In this document: positions 9,498 to 18,601 of the stretch, piece by piece
Layout of the letters: every line of letters starts with the position of its first letter
Position numbering within the stretch: position 1 is the stretch's first letter
From: Lysinibacillus_B sp050613145
GTDB taxonomy: Bacteria > Bacillota > Bacilli > Bacillales_A > Planococcaceae
Reading direction: 5' to 3'
Assembly (NCBI RefSeq): GCF_050613145.1
Contig: NZ_CP192507.1
Location: forward strand, 4,092,001-4,156,000
Length of the DNA: 64,000 nucleotides
The notes under the pieces: model-generated
Database searches by the model: none
Told to the model about the DNA's origin: nothing
The model's input: only the letters and a program-made list of their open reading frames with translations
Position numbers and translations under genes: made by a program

Positions 9498-9911
9498 TTA
9501 CACTCCTTTTTGCTGTTCGATGATGTCTATTGCATAATCGATGATTTCATACACACGTTCTGTTTGTTGCATTAAATATAAATAGCCTAGCACTGCCTCA
9601 AAACCCGAACTATTCCGGTACGTTTGAACGTCTGTGTTTTTTGGTACGGTACCAGATTTCGCATTACGCCCTCGACGAAAAACCGCCAATTCCTCTTCTG
9701 TTAAAAAACTTTCATCTATCATACGATGGACAATAGCTGATTGCGCCTTCGCTGACACATATTTTGTCGCTTCTCTATGCAATGTATTCGGTTTGACACG
9801 TCCCGCTAACAGGAGATGTTGCCGTACGCTTTGTTCGAGTACGGCATCTCCCATATACGCAAGAGCTAGCGCATTTAATTGTTTTACATCTTCTAATCGG
9901 AGTTTCGTCAT
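9498..9911 (-). CDS. mrnC: Mini-ribonuclease III
   Basis: 137 residues, a lone RNase III catalytic domain without the dsRNA-binding domain. It matures 23S rRNA in Bacillus. LNALALAYMGDAVLEQSVRQH carries the catalytic acidic residues and KSGTVPKNTDVQTYRNSSGFEAVLGYLY is the second conserved block. It is linked to cysS by a four-base gap. Confidence 0.95.
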   Translation of the reverse strand: MTKLRLEDVKQLNALALAYMGDAVLEQSVRQHLLLAGRVKPNTLHREATKYVSAKAQSAIVHRMIDESFLTEEELAVFRRGRNAKSGTVPKNTDVQTYRNSSGFEAVLGYLYLMQQTERVYEIIDYAIDIIEQQKGV

Positions 9912-9915
9912 ATCG

Positions 9916-11316
9916 TTATCCTCGTTTCCAACGCGTTCCTTGACGAGTATCCTCTAGTATAATATTCATGTTTAATAGTTGATCGCGGATTTCATCTGAA
10001 CGGGCAAAATCGCGATTTTTACGGGCTTGATTACGCTCTTCGATTAGCGCCTCGATTTCCTCATCGAGTAGTTCTGCTTCTTGTGCGAAGTGAATCCCTA
10101 ACACATGCCCCAATGTATCGAACGTCTCGATAAATGCTTGTAATACAACTTCTTCTGTATTGCTCTCGTTTAAGTACGTATTAGCAATACGGGCTAACTC
10201 AAATAACGCTGAAATCGCATTCGCTGTATTGAAATCATCATTCATCGCTTCTTCAAATTGGGCCCTAACAGCCGTCACTTTTGCTAACCATTCATCGCTC
10301 GCTTGGCCAAGACCTGTTGTAGCTGACAGACGATGCTGTACATTGGCATAAGCTGTACGTAAACGTTCTAATCCCGCATGCGCTGCTTCTACTAAATCTT
10401 GTGCGAAGTTAATTGGGTGACGGTAATGAACACTTAACATGAAAAATCGTAGTACTTGCGGATCGATTTGCTTACGAATATCGTTCACGAGTACAAAATT
10501 ACCTAGTGACTTCGACATTTTCTCGTTGTCGATATTAATATAGCCATTATGCATCCAGTAACGGGCAAATGTTTTTCCTGTATGCGCCTCTGATTGTGCA
10601 ATTTCATTTTCATGGTGCGGGAATGTTAAATCCTGACCGCCTGCATGAATATCAATTGTATCACCTAAGTGCTCACGCGCCATAACAGAACACTCAATGT
10701 GCCAACCAGGACGTCCTTCTCCCCACGGACTTTCCCACTTAATCTCACCTAATTTTGCCGCTTTCCAAAGAGCAAAATCAAGCGGATCTTCTTTTTTCTC
10801 ACCCGCTTCAATACGCGCCCCCACTTTTAAATCATCAACCGACTGGTGACTTAATTTACCGTAGCCGTCGAATTTACGTGTCCGATAATATACATCGCCT
10901 CCGGATTCATATGCGTAACCTTTGTCAATTAGAACTTGAATAAACTCAATAATTGCCTCCATATGATCCGTTACACGCGGGTGTACATCTGCCTTTTTAC
11001 AACCTAACGCTGTAATATCATCAAAGTACGCAGCAATAAAGCGCTCTGTTAACTCAAATACTTCCTCACCAAGTTCATTTGCTGCTTTAATAATTTTGTC
11101 ATCTACATCTGTAAAATTCGAAACAAATTTCACATCATAGCCAGCATATTGTAAATAGCGACGCACTGTATCGTACACAATGACTGGGCGCGAATTGCCG
11201 ATATGAATATAGTTATATACGGTAGGTCCGCATACATACATTTTTACTTTGCCTTCTTCAAGCGGAATAAACGCTTCTTTTTGTCTTGTTAAAGAATTAA
11301 AAATTTGAATACTCAT
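9916..11316 (-). CDS. cysS: Cysteinyl-tRNA synthetase
   Basis: 466 residues, class I synthetase. The HIGH-type motif is HIGN (YNYIHIGNSRP) and the KMSKS loop is NEKMSKSLGNF. Zinc-site residues C28, C209, H234 and H-rich HHENE are recognisable. Its start overlaps the cysE stop by four bases, so both are translated from the T-box-controlled transcript. Confidence 0.98.
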   Translation of the reverse strand: MSIQIFNSLTRQKEAFIPLEEGKVKMYVCGPTVYNYIHIGNSRPVIVYDTVRRYLQYAGYDVKFVSNFTDVDDKIIKAANELGEEVFELTERFIAAYFDDITALGCKKADVHPRVTDHMEAIIEFIQVLIDKGYAYESGGDVYYRTRKFDGYGKLSHQSVDDLKVGARIEAGEKKEDPLDFALWKAAKLGEIKWESPWGEGRPGWHIECSVMAREHLGDTIDIHAGGQDLTFPHHENEIAQSEAHTGKTFARYWMHNGYINIDNEKMSKSLGNFVLVNDIRKQIDPQVLRFFMLSVHYRHPINFAQDLVEAAHAGLERLRTAYANVQHRLSATTGLGQASDEWLAKVTAVRAQFEEAMNDDFNTANAISALFELARIANTYLNESNTEEVVLQAFIETFDTLGHVLGIHFAQEAELLDEEIEALIEERNQARKNRDFARSDEIRDQLLNMNIILEDTRQGTRWKRG

Positions 11317-11966
11317 TGTTTTTGCTCCTTTTTTAACAATGTGATTTCCTGTTGTAAAAACTCAATTGTCTTCTCCAACGTATCACAACGATCACCGACT
11401 GGGTCAGGAATATTATGATGATCTAATTTTTTCTCTTCTGTATAACGAACGCCATCTTTAATCACAATTTTCCCAGGAATCCCTACAACCGTCGCATTCG
11501 GTGGTACATCCTTTAAGACAACGGACCCTGCACCTACTTTACTATTTTCCCCAATTGTAATCGAACCTAATACTTTTGCGCCTGTTGCTACTAGGACGTT
11601 ATCATGCAATGTTGGGTGGCGTTTTCCTTTTTCTTTTCCTGTACCACCTAGCGTAACGCCTTGATAGAGTGTCACGTTATCGCCAATTTCACATGTTTCC
11701 CCTATTACAACCCCCATGCCATGGTCGATGAAAAATCGGCGGCCTATTTTTGCACCCGGGTGGATTTCAATGCCGGTAAAGAAACGGCTAATTTGTGAAA
11801 TGACCCGCGCAATAAAATAAAATTTCCGCTTATAAAACCAATGGGCGATGCGATGTGCCCACGTAGCATGTAAACCCGAATACGTTAATACCACTTCCAC
11901 TACACTTCGCGCTGCTGGATCATTTTCAAAAATCGTATCGATATCCTCTTTTATCCGTTTAAACAT
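11313..11966 (-). CDS. cysE: Serine O-acetyltransferase
   Basis: 217 residues; makes O-acetylserine for cysteine synthesis. An N-terminal helical part is followed by a left-handed beta helix of hexapeptide repeats (IHPGAKIGRRFFIDHGMGVVIGET, with the catalytic His-Asp pair). It is first in the operon behind a T-box, so charged tRNA-Cys shortage should induce both cysteine synthesis and charging. Confidence 0.97.
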   Translation of the reverse strand: MFKRIKEDIDTIFENDPAARSVVEVVLTYSGLHATWAHRIAHWFYKRKFYFIARVISQISRFFTGIEIHPGAKIGRRFFIDHGMGVVIGETCEIGDNVTLYQGVTLGGTGKEKGKRHPTLHDNVLVATGAKVLGSITIGENSKVGAGSVVLKDVPPNATVVGIPGKIVIKDGVRYTEEKKLDHHNIPDPVGDRCDTLEKTIEFLQQEITLLKKEQKQ

Positions 11967-12108
11967 TGTCCGTAATCCCCCTTTTCATTTTACTATTTCG
12001 CATAAGGCTCCGTTATTTGACACCAATAGTTTCTGGCTCTTCACAGTAATCCGCTTTTTACTTAAGAAAAACATTTCTTTGCAAATATCCATCTTTCCTA
12101 TCTGCAAA

Positions 12109-12360
12109 TAAAAAGCGCCCCTGTCATCACTTGATGACAGAGACGCTTATTTGCGCGGTTCCACTCTGAATTGAAGGACATGCCTTCCCCTTTTGTGTTC
12201 GGTAACGAGAACAACTCGACTTCGCCTACTTTTTTCAGCTAAGTACTCAAAGGTGCATTTCCACATAGTGAGCTTAGACTACTTTCAGCCGGTGATAGTC
12301 CTCTCTAATAAGCTCTAACTATTGTGTACTTCTCCTTCTCCACGCTTTTTTCACTAAAGC
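12109..12360 (-). promoter_or_regulatory. T-box riboswitch, probably tRNA-Cys specific, before cysE-cysS
   Basis: The antiterminator box reads AGAGTGGAACCGCGC on the minus strand (about 12154-12168). It is followed by a terminator stem GCGTCTCTGTCATC/GATGACAGGGGCGC and a T-run (12109-12146). Upstream is a long stem I. A TGC triplet lies where the specifier loop is expected (GGAAATGCACC, near 12250), which fits cysteine and the downstream genes. The 5' end is approximate. Confidence 0.9.
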
Positions 12361-12386
12361 TTTACACTTTAGTTTATTCAATTCGT

Positions 12387-12421
12387 TACAATGTACATCC
12401 ATTGTACATAAATTTTGTCAA
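12387..12421 (-). promoter_or_regulatory. Promoter of the cysE T-box leader, overlapping a perfect dyad
   Basis: On the minus strand TTGATT, 16 bases, TACAAT form a vegetative-type promoter just upstream of stem I. A perfect inverted repeat TACAATG-N6-CATTGTA (12387-12406) covers the -10 box and could be an operator. Confidence 0.5.
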
Positions 12422-12437
12422 AAATCAATAGTTCTGC

Positions 12438-13898
12438 TTAGTTAGCAAACTTTTCTACTCGTGCAATCGCTTTTTCTTTTCCGATTAAAGCAATGGCATT
12501 CGGTAGCTCTGGACCGTGCGTTTGACCCGTTGTCACGACACGGATTGGCATAAACAAGTTTTTCCCTTTAGCGCCTGTTTCTTTTTGCACCGCTTTAATT
12601 GCTGATTTGATTGATTCTGCATCGAATGCATCAAGCGATTCAAGTTGTGCCTTGAACGCCGCCATGACAGCTGGTACTGTTTCACCTGCCAATACCTCTT
12701 TGGCTTCATCATTATATTCAATCTCTTCCGTGAAGAATAGGCTAGATAACTCTACAATTTCAGCACCATAACTCATTTGCTCATGATAAAGACCGATTAA
12801 CTCTGCAGCCCATGCTTGTTGTTCAGCTGTTAGTTCCGCTGGTAATACGCCTGCTTTTTGTAAATGTGGTAATGCTAACGCTACCACTTCTTCACGTGAT
12901 AATTTTTTGATGTATTGATTATTCATCCAAGTAAGCTTTGTTTTATCAAACATCGATGGTGATTTTGATAAACGCTTCTCGTCGAACATTTTCACAAACT
13001 CATCATGCGAGAAGATTTCCTCTTCTCCTTCTGGCGACCAGCCCAGTAATGCAAAGAAGTTGAACATCGCTTCAGGTAAATAACCAAGGTCTTTATATTG
13101 GGCAACGAACTGGATAATCGTTTCATCACGTTTTGATAATTTTTTGCGCCCTTCATTCACGATTAATGTCATATGACCATATGCTGGATATTCCCAGCCA
13201 AATGCATCAAAAATCATCATTTGTTTTGGTGTATTCGATAAGTGCTCTTCCCCACGGAATACGTGTGTAATGTCCATAAAGTGGTCATCCAGTACTACGG
13301 CATAGTTGTATGTTGGAATACCGTTTGCTTTAACTAATACCCAATCCCCGATATCTTTTGATTCGAATGTTACTTCACCGCGCACTAAATCTGTAAATTT
13401 ATACGTTACACCTTCTGGTACACGCATACGAACTGTGTAAGGAATACCCGCCGCTTCTTTTTCTGCTACTTCTTCTGCTGTTAAGTGACGGCATTTGCCA
13501 TCATACGTTGGGGCTGCTACACCGTTTGCTTTTTGCGCTTCACGTGATGCTTCAAGCTCTTCAGACGTACAGAAACATTTATACGCGATACCGCGCTCTA
13601 ATAACTCATCGGCATGCTTTTTGTAAATATCTAAACGCTCCATTTGGCGATAAGGTGCATATGGACCACCAATATCAATCGATTCATCCGGGATAATACC
13701 TAACCAACGTAAGTTATCAAGTTGAGACGCTTCGCCGCCCTCTACATTACGCTCGATATCTGTATCTTCAATGCGGACAATAAATTTACCGTTGTGATGT
13801 TTTGCATATAAATAGTTAAATAGTGCTGTACGCGCGCCACCGATATGTAAGAAACCTGTCGGAGATGGTGCATAACGTACACGAACTTCTTTCGTCAT
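12438..13898 (-). CDS. gltX: Glutamyl-tRNA synthetase
   Basis: 486 residues, class I, probably the non-discriminating type of Gram-positives that also charges tRNA-Gln. The HIGH motif appears as LHIGGARTALFN and the KMSKS motif as KKLSKRD. I use the ATG at 13898 (MTKEVRVRYAPSPTG) because it has GAGGAGG upstream; the frame stays open for 40 codons further without support. It sits between ispF and the T-box. Confidence 0.97.
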   Translation of the reverse strand: MTKEVRVRYAPSPTGFLHIGGARTALFNYLYAKHHNGKFIVRIEDTDIERNVEGGEASQLDNLRWLGIIPDESIDIGGPYAPYRQMERLDIYKKHADELLERGIAYKCFCTSEELEASREAQKANGVAAPTYDGKCRHLTAEEVAEKEAAGIPYTVRMRVPEGVTYKFTDLVRGEVTFESKDIGDWVLVKANGIPTYNYAVVLDDHFMDITHVFRGEEHLSNTPKQMMIFDAFGWEYPAYGHMTLIVNEGRKKLSKRDETIIQFVAQYKDLGYLPEAMFNFFALLGWSPEGEEEIFSHDEFVKMFDEKRLSKSPSMFDKTKLTWMNNQYIKKLSREEVVALALPHLQKAGVLPAELTAEQQAWAAELIGLYHEQMSYGAEIVELSSLFFTEEIEYNDEAKEVLAGETVPAVMAAFKAQLESLDAFDAESIKSAIKAVQKETGAKGKNLFMPIRVVTTGQTHGPELPNAIALIGKEKAIARVEKFAN

Positions 13899-14042
13899 GT
13901 GTAATTGCCTCCTCATTTTTCGTTTTGAAAACGACCGAATTTTTATCCTGTTCATTTTACCACTGTCAATTCGCAAATAAAAGTGACGCACGCCGAATTT
14001 CGTTCGACGTGCGCTCATTTATGCATATCGTTGGGAATCCCC

Positions 14043-14519
14043 TTATTTCTTAATAAGTAAAATCGTCGCTAGCGCTGCAATCCCTTCCTCACGTCCTGTG
14101 AAACCAAGCTTTTCTGTCGTTGTAGCTTTCACATTCACTTGAGATGGATCGGCATTTAATAACGCCGCAATACGATTTTTCATCGGTTCAATGTAAGGCG
14201 CCATTTTCGGACGTTGTGCAATAATTGTTGCATCTACATTCCCTAAAACATAGCCTTTATCCTCAACGATTTTCCAAATATATTGTAAAAGTTTTGCTGA
14301 ATCTGCATCCTTCCACTCAGGGTCTGTATCAGGGAAATGACGCCCGATATCCCCCTCACCAATTGCCCCTAATGCTGCATCTGTGATGGTATGTAACAAT
14401 ACATCGGCATCAGAATGACCAAGCAACCCTCGGTCATGCGGAATTTCAATGCCCCCTAAAATTAATGGACGTCCCTCTGCAAATGCATGAACATCGTAGC
14501 CTTGTCCTACTCGAAACAT
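14043..14519 (-). CDS. ispF: 2-C-methyl-D-erythritol 2,4-cyclodiphosphate synthase
   Basis: 158 residues, isoprenoid (MEP) pathway. The zinc-binding D-x-H is in GQGYDVHAF and the second His in LGHSDADVLLHTITDA. The C-terminal KATTTEKLGFTGREEGIAA is the family signature. It is paired with ispD, the enzyme two steps earlier, with a 14-base gap. Confidence 0.97.
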   Translation of the reverse strand: MFRVGQGYDVHAFAEGRPLILGGIEIPHDRGLLGHSDADVLLHTITDAALGAIGEGDIGRHFPDTDPEWKDADSAKLLQYIWKIVEDKGYVLGNVDATIIAQRPKMAPYIEPMKNRIAALLNADPSQVNVKATTTEKLGFTGREEGIAALATILLIKK

Positions 14520-14533
14520 AAGTCAATATCCTC

Positions 14534-15220
14534 CTATAAATTGGTACGGGATTTTAAAATCGCCGCACCAAAAATTAAATCTTCCTGTGTTGTCATTTTA
14601 ACATTTTCATAACTACTTTCGACGATATGTACGTCATAGCCCAGTCGTTCTACGAGCATGGCTTCATCTGTACCAAGAAAACCAACCTTTTCTGCTACAT
14701 CTTCTGCCTCTGCCAGTAAATCAAAGCGAAATGCTTGCGGTGTTTGAATCATCCAGAGTGAATCGCGGTCAACGGTCTCTTTAATGATGCCATCTCGTAC
14801 AATTTTCATTGTATCCTTGGCGCGTACACCGGCAATGGCCGCACCTTTCTCATAGGCTGTTTTGGCTAGCTCACTAATGGTTGGTATGGTGATAAAAGGA
14901 CGTGCAGCATCATGTACAAGGATAATTGCTACATCACGCATTTCCTTAATACATGAATGCACCGAATGTTGACGTTCTGCCCCACCTGTTGGTAAACCTT
15001 TTATTTTGGAAATACCATATTCCGAGAGCAACGACTGGATAAATGCACGCTCCTCATCTTTCACGGCAAGCCAAATCCCTGTACAATTTTCGTCCTGTTC
15101 AAACACAAGTAATGTATGAACGAGAATGGGTTTATCTACTAGCTGTAAAAATAACTTATTTTGCCCTGCGCCCATACGTTTTCCGCTACCGGCAGCTGGC
15201 AGTACGACTTCATATTGCAC
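14534..15220 (-). CDS. ispD: 2-C-methyl-D-erythritol 4-phosphate cytidylyltransferase
   Basis: 228 residues; forms CDP-methylerythritol. The nucleotidyltransferase motif PAAGSGKRMGAGQNK is near the N-terminus, and HDAARPFI and the SLWMIQTPQAF block follow. I choose a GTG start at 15220 (VQYEVVLPAAG) with AGGAAGTG upstream; an ATG 13 codons earlier would overlap the yacL stop. Confidence 0.95.
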   Translation of the reverse strand: MQYEVVLPAAGSGKRMGAGQNKLFLQLVDKPILVHTLLVFEQDENCTGIWLAVKDEERAFIQSLLSEYGISKIKGLPTGGAERQHSVHSCIKEMRDVAIILVHDAARPFITIPTISELAKTAYEKGAAIAGVRAKDTMKIVRDGIIKETVDRDSLWMIQTPQAFRFDLLAEAEDVAEKVGFLGTDEAMLVERLGYDVHIVESSYENVKMTTQEDLIFGAAILKSRTNL

Positions 15221-15236
15221 ATCTTCACTTCCTACT

Positions 15237-16307
15237 CTAGTCATCTTTTGGCTTAGCAAAAATCATACGTCCGGCTGATGTTTGTAGCACACTTGTGACC
15301 GTTACTGTAATAGCTTGACCGATATAGCTACGACCGCCTTCCACAACAATCATCGTACCGTCATCTAAATACGCCACACCTTGATTTTGCTCCTTGCCAT
15401 CTTTAATGACTACAACCTGCATATCCTCACCAGGAATGACGACTGGTTTGACAGCGTTGGCTAAATCATTAATATTTAACACTTCTACTTGATGCAATTC
15501 ACATACTTTATTTAAATTAAAATCATTTGTTAAAATTTGTGCGCCCATTTTTTTCGCTAGACGGACTAGTTTTAAATCGACTTCTGACACATCTTCAAAG
15601 TCGTCCTCGACAATTAACACCTTAGATTGTCGCTCATCTTGCAGACGCTTTAAAATATCTAACCCTCGGCGACCACGCGTACGCTTTAACGTATCGGACG
15701 AATCCGCAATATGTTGAAGCTCTGTTAAAACAAATTGCGGTACAACAAGCGTCCCCTCAATAAAGCCTGTTTCTGAAATATCAGCAATACGCCCGTCGAT
15801 AATGACACTCGTATCTAACAGCTTATGTGACAGTTTCGCCTCTTGCTCTCCTTGCTTCTTTTTAGCCGATGGACCGGATTTTGTAAACAATTGTACAAAC
15901 TCTTCTCGTTTATTAAAACCGACACGGAAACCTAAGTACCCTAAAATAATGGATAAAATAATTGGCGTTACTTCCGTAATCACCGGCAGCTGAATGCTAT
16001 TAATCGCAAAGCCAAATAATGCGGAAACACTTAACCCCATAATGAGTCCGACTGTTCCAAATAACAAATCCCCGACTGGTACCTTCGAAAGGACATCCTC
16101 CATCCATGTAATCAGCCTAACAAAGTAATCGGATAAACCGAACGATAAAACAAATAATAAAGTTGCACCTAACGCTACCGAAATATAAGGGTTGTTAATC
16201 CAAGGATTAGATGATAAATGAATAAGTTCGTATAATGGCGGTAAAAAAACTAGACCTAACGCCCCTCCGATAAACAAAAATGCAACTTGAATGACCTTCT
16301 TTAACAC
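15237..16307 (-). CDS. yacL: PIN/TRAM-domain membrane protein YacL
   Basis: 356 residues. Four membrane segments occupy roughly residues 1-130. A PIN-like nuclease domain (LLDTSVIIDGRIADI, and further Asp in ILTNDFNLNKV) is followed by a C-terminal TRAM domain. The start is GTG at 16307 behind GGAGGTG. The cellular role is not settled. In B. subtilis it lies between disA and ispD; here disA is missing upstream. Confidence 0.93.
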   Translation of the reverse strand: MLKKVIQVAFLFIGGALGLVFLPPLYELIHLSSNPWINNPYISVALGATLLFVLSFGLSDYFVRLITWMEDVLSKVPVGDLLFGTVGLIMGLSVSALFGFAINSIQLPVITEVTPIILSIILGYLGFRVGFNKREEFVQLFTKSGPSAKKKQGEQEAKLSHKLLDTSVIIDGRIADISETGFIEGTLVVPQFVLTELQHIADSSDTLKRTRGRRGLDILKRLQDERQSKVLIVEDDFEDVSEVDLKLVRLAKKMGAQILTNDFNLNKVCELHQVEVLNINDLANAVKPVVIPGEDMQVVVIKDGKEQNQGVAYLDDGTMIVVEGGRSYIGQAITVTVTSVLQTSAGRMIFAKPKDD

Positions 16308-17092
16308 ATTTTTCACCTCCGTTCTTTCATTATACATAGTTGTTCATTTCATAGCGACGCAAAAACCTCAGCTTTTTACGCTATAACAAACAAAAAATTC
16401 CTTGTATTTTATAACAAAATACTCTACTTTAACCACATTTTCGCTAAAAAATATCCTTTTCGAATTCCGCGAAGTATATTTAAAATCCCTTTATAATCTT
16501 TTGAAAATTCACATGTCCTAGCAAAATCCCAATCGCCTATAGTGATAAAAATCGTTTTCCATTACACTTTACCTATTCGAGATAAGGGATATCATAAAAA
16601 GAAAGAAAATATATCGAAAGAGCCAAAAAAGCAAGTTAATAACATTTACCCCTTCCGTATTAGGACTTTTTGATTTAGCGATTATTATACTGATTACACC
16701 TTCTCAAAAGATTGGATGAACGGAAAGGTTAGGGCTAGTACTTCCGTGAGCCATTGTACGCGTCTGTTTTGGCTCCCAAACATAATAATCTATACGGTAC
16801 AACGATATTCCACGCTTACAATGAATGTAGATCTTGGGGAGCTAGCGTAAGCTGGTACATTAGGCGAAAATTTAATGACAACAGTTGATACACACCCATT
16901 AGGTGCTGTGTATTTAGAATATCTCATCTTCACATTATTTATGACAATCGGGACCCTTGAAACAAATAAAGTATTGTTCTTTATTTTCATATTAAAATGC
17001 TCCCCTTTTTATAAAGGCGAGCATTTTTTGTCTTTCCCCCGCATGAACGGGAGGAAGTGGGGATGAGAACCCCCACTAATTAAAGTTTCACT
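16308..17092. other. Gene-poor spacer where disA is expected
   Basis: 785 bp between radA and yacL. I find no sequence resembling the DisA diadenylate cyclase domain or its helix-hairpin-helix tail in any frame. A minus-strand frame at 16790-16990 (66 codons, no clear ribosome-binding site) has protein-like composition, and after one stop at 16790 the same frame continues another ~29 codons. This might be a decayed gene of unknown kind. The rest is AT-rich and featureless. Confidence 0.6.
16992..17030. terminator. Hairpin terminator downstream of radA
   Basis: Arms AAAATGCTCcCCTTT / AAGGcGAGCATTTT with a short loop. T-rich flanks on both strands suggest bidirectional function. It lies about 60 bases after the radA stop. 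Confidence 0.6.
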
Positions 17093-18469
17093 TTATAAAT
17101 CACTAAAGCAGGCACGTAAACTATCGGCAATCGTCTCGACCCCGATGACTTGAATGCCTTCTGGAAAATCCCATCCTCCTAAGTTAGAAGTTGGAATAAA
17201 GGCACGTTTAAATCCAAGCTTGGCTGCCTCTTGCACACGTTGCTCAATCCGACTTACACGACGCACCTCACCTGTTAAGCCCACTTCGCCGATAAAGCAA
17301 TCTGTTGCACGAACAGCTTGGTCTTTAAAACTAGATACGATGGATGTCAGGACAGCTAAATCAATCGCTGGCTCATCTAGCTTGACACCACCGGCCACTT
17401 TAATATAGGCATCCTGTGCTTGCAGTAGCATCCCCATTCTCTTTTCTAACACAGCCATCAATAATTGCACACGATTTTGGTCAACCCCTGTCGCCATACG
17501 CTTTGGATAATTGAAGCTTGTCGGTGTGACAAGTGACTGTACTTCTACTAAAATCGGTCGTGTACCTTCCATAGATGCCACAATGGTTGAACCCGGTGCC
17601 CCTTGCGAACGCTCCTGTAAAAACATCTCAGACGGATTTAATACTTCCTTTAAGCCACCATGTAACATCTCAAAGATTGCAATTTCATTCGTTGAACCAA
17701 AACGGTTTTTTTGGCTACGTAAAATACGATGGTTATGATGACGTTCCCCTTCAAAATAGAGCACGGTATCGACCATATGCTCCAAAATACGTGGCCCTGC
17801 AATTTGCCCTTCCTTTGTCACGTGTCCGACAAGGAAAATCGCAATATTTTTTGTCTTTGCGATGCGCATAAGCTCTGCTGTACATTCACGTACTTGCGAG
17901 ACACTTCCTGGCGCACTCGTCACTTCGGGATGATGCACTGTTTGGATGGAATCGACGATAACAAACTTCGGCTGCACCTCCTCAATTGTTTGATGGAGAA
18001 ATTCCATATTCGTTTCGGAGTAAATATAAAGCTCCGGTGATTTAACCCCTAATCGCTCTGCTCGTAATTTCGTTTGGCGAACTGATTCCTCACCGGAAAT
18101 ATATAACACACGGTGCCCCCGATTCGATAATAGCGCAGACACTTGCAGTAATAGCGTCGACTTCCCGATACCCGGATCTCCGCCGATTAACACGAGTGAG
18201 CCCGCCACAATGCCCCCACCAAGCACGCGGTTTAACTCCCCCATCTCGGTGACAATGCGTGTTTCTTCCATTGTTTCTACGTTAATAAGAGGGGTTGCCT
18301 TTTGAGTCGTCGAAACCGAATGCTGAAATGCACCGCGTGGACCTTTTGATACGATTTCCACTTCCTCCACCATCGTATTCCAGTTGCCGCAACCCGGACA
18401 ACGCCCCATCCACTTCGCTGACTCATAGCCGCAATCATTACACATAAATTTGGTTTTCTTTTTTGCCAT
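17093..18469 (-). CDS. radA: DNA repair ATPase RadA/Sms
   Basis: 458 residues. An N-terminal zinc finger (CNDCGYESAKWMGRCPGCG) precedes a RecA-like ATPase (Walker A GGDPGIGKST) with the RadA-specific KNRFG motif, and a C-terminal Lon-protease-like domain. It promotes branch migration in recombination. A terminator after clpC separates it from the ctsR operon, so it probably has its own promoter. Confidence 0.97.
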   Translation of the reverse strand: MAKKKTKFMCNDCGYESAKWMGRCPGCGNWNTMVEEVEIVSKGPRGAFQHSVSTTQKATPLINVETMEETRIVTEMGELNRVLGGGIVAGSLVLIGGDPGIGKSTLLLQVSALLSNRGHRVLYISGEESVRQTKLRAERLGVKSPELYIYSETNMEFLHQTIEEVQPKFVIVDSIQTVHHPEVTSAPGSVSQVRECTAELMRIAKTKNIAIFLVGHVTKEGQIAGPRILEHMVDTVLYFEGERHHNHRILRSQKNRFGSTNEIAIFEMLHGGLKEVLNPSEMFLQERSQGAPGSTIVASMEGTRPILVEVQSLVTPTSFNYPKRMATGVDQNRVQLLMAVLEKRMGMLLQAQDAYIKVAGGVKLDEPAIDLAVLTSIVSSFKDQAVRATDCFIGEVGLTGEVRRVSRIEQRVQEAAKLGFKRAFIPTSNLGGWDFPEGIQVIGVETIADSLRACFSDL

Positions 18470-18554
18470 ATCATTCTCCCAAATATTTGTTCTTATATCT
18501 ATTGTACAAAAAATAGGAGGGATGTTCTATTCTGAGTACTAATTAGATTTATGC

Positions 18555-18586
18555 TAAAAAAGCACTCGCTCTAGAAAGCGAGTGCT
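18555..18586 (-). terminator. Terminator of the ctsR-mcsA-mcsB-clpC operon
   Basis: Near-perfect stem AGCACTCGCT/AGCGAGTGCT with a six-base loop, followed on the minus strand by TTTTTT. It lies 16 bases after the clpC stop. Confidence 0.92.
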
Positions 18587-18601
18587 AGGCATATTAAACA
18601 A

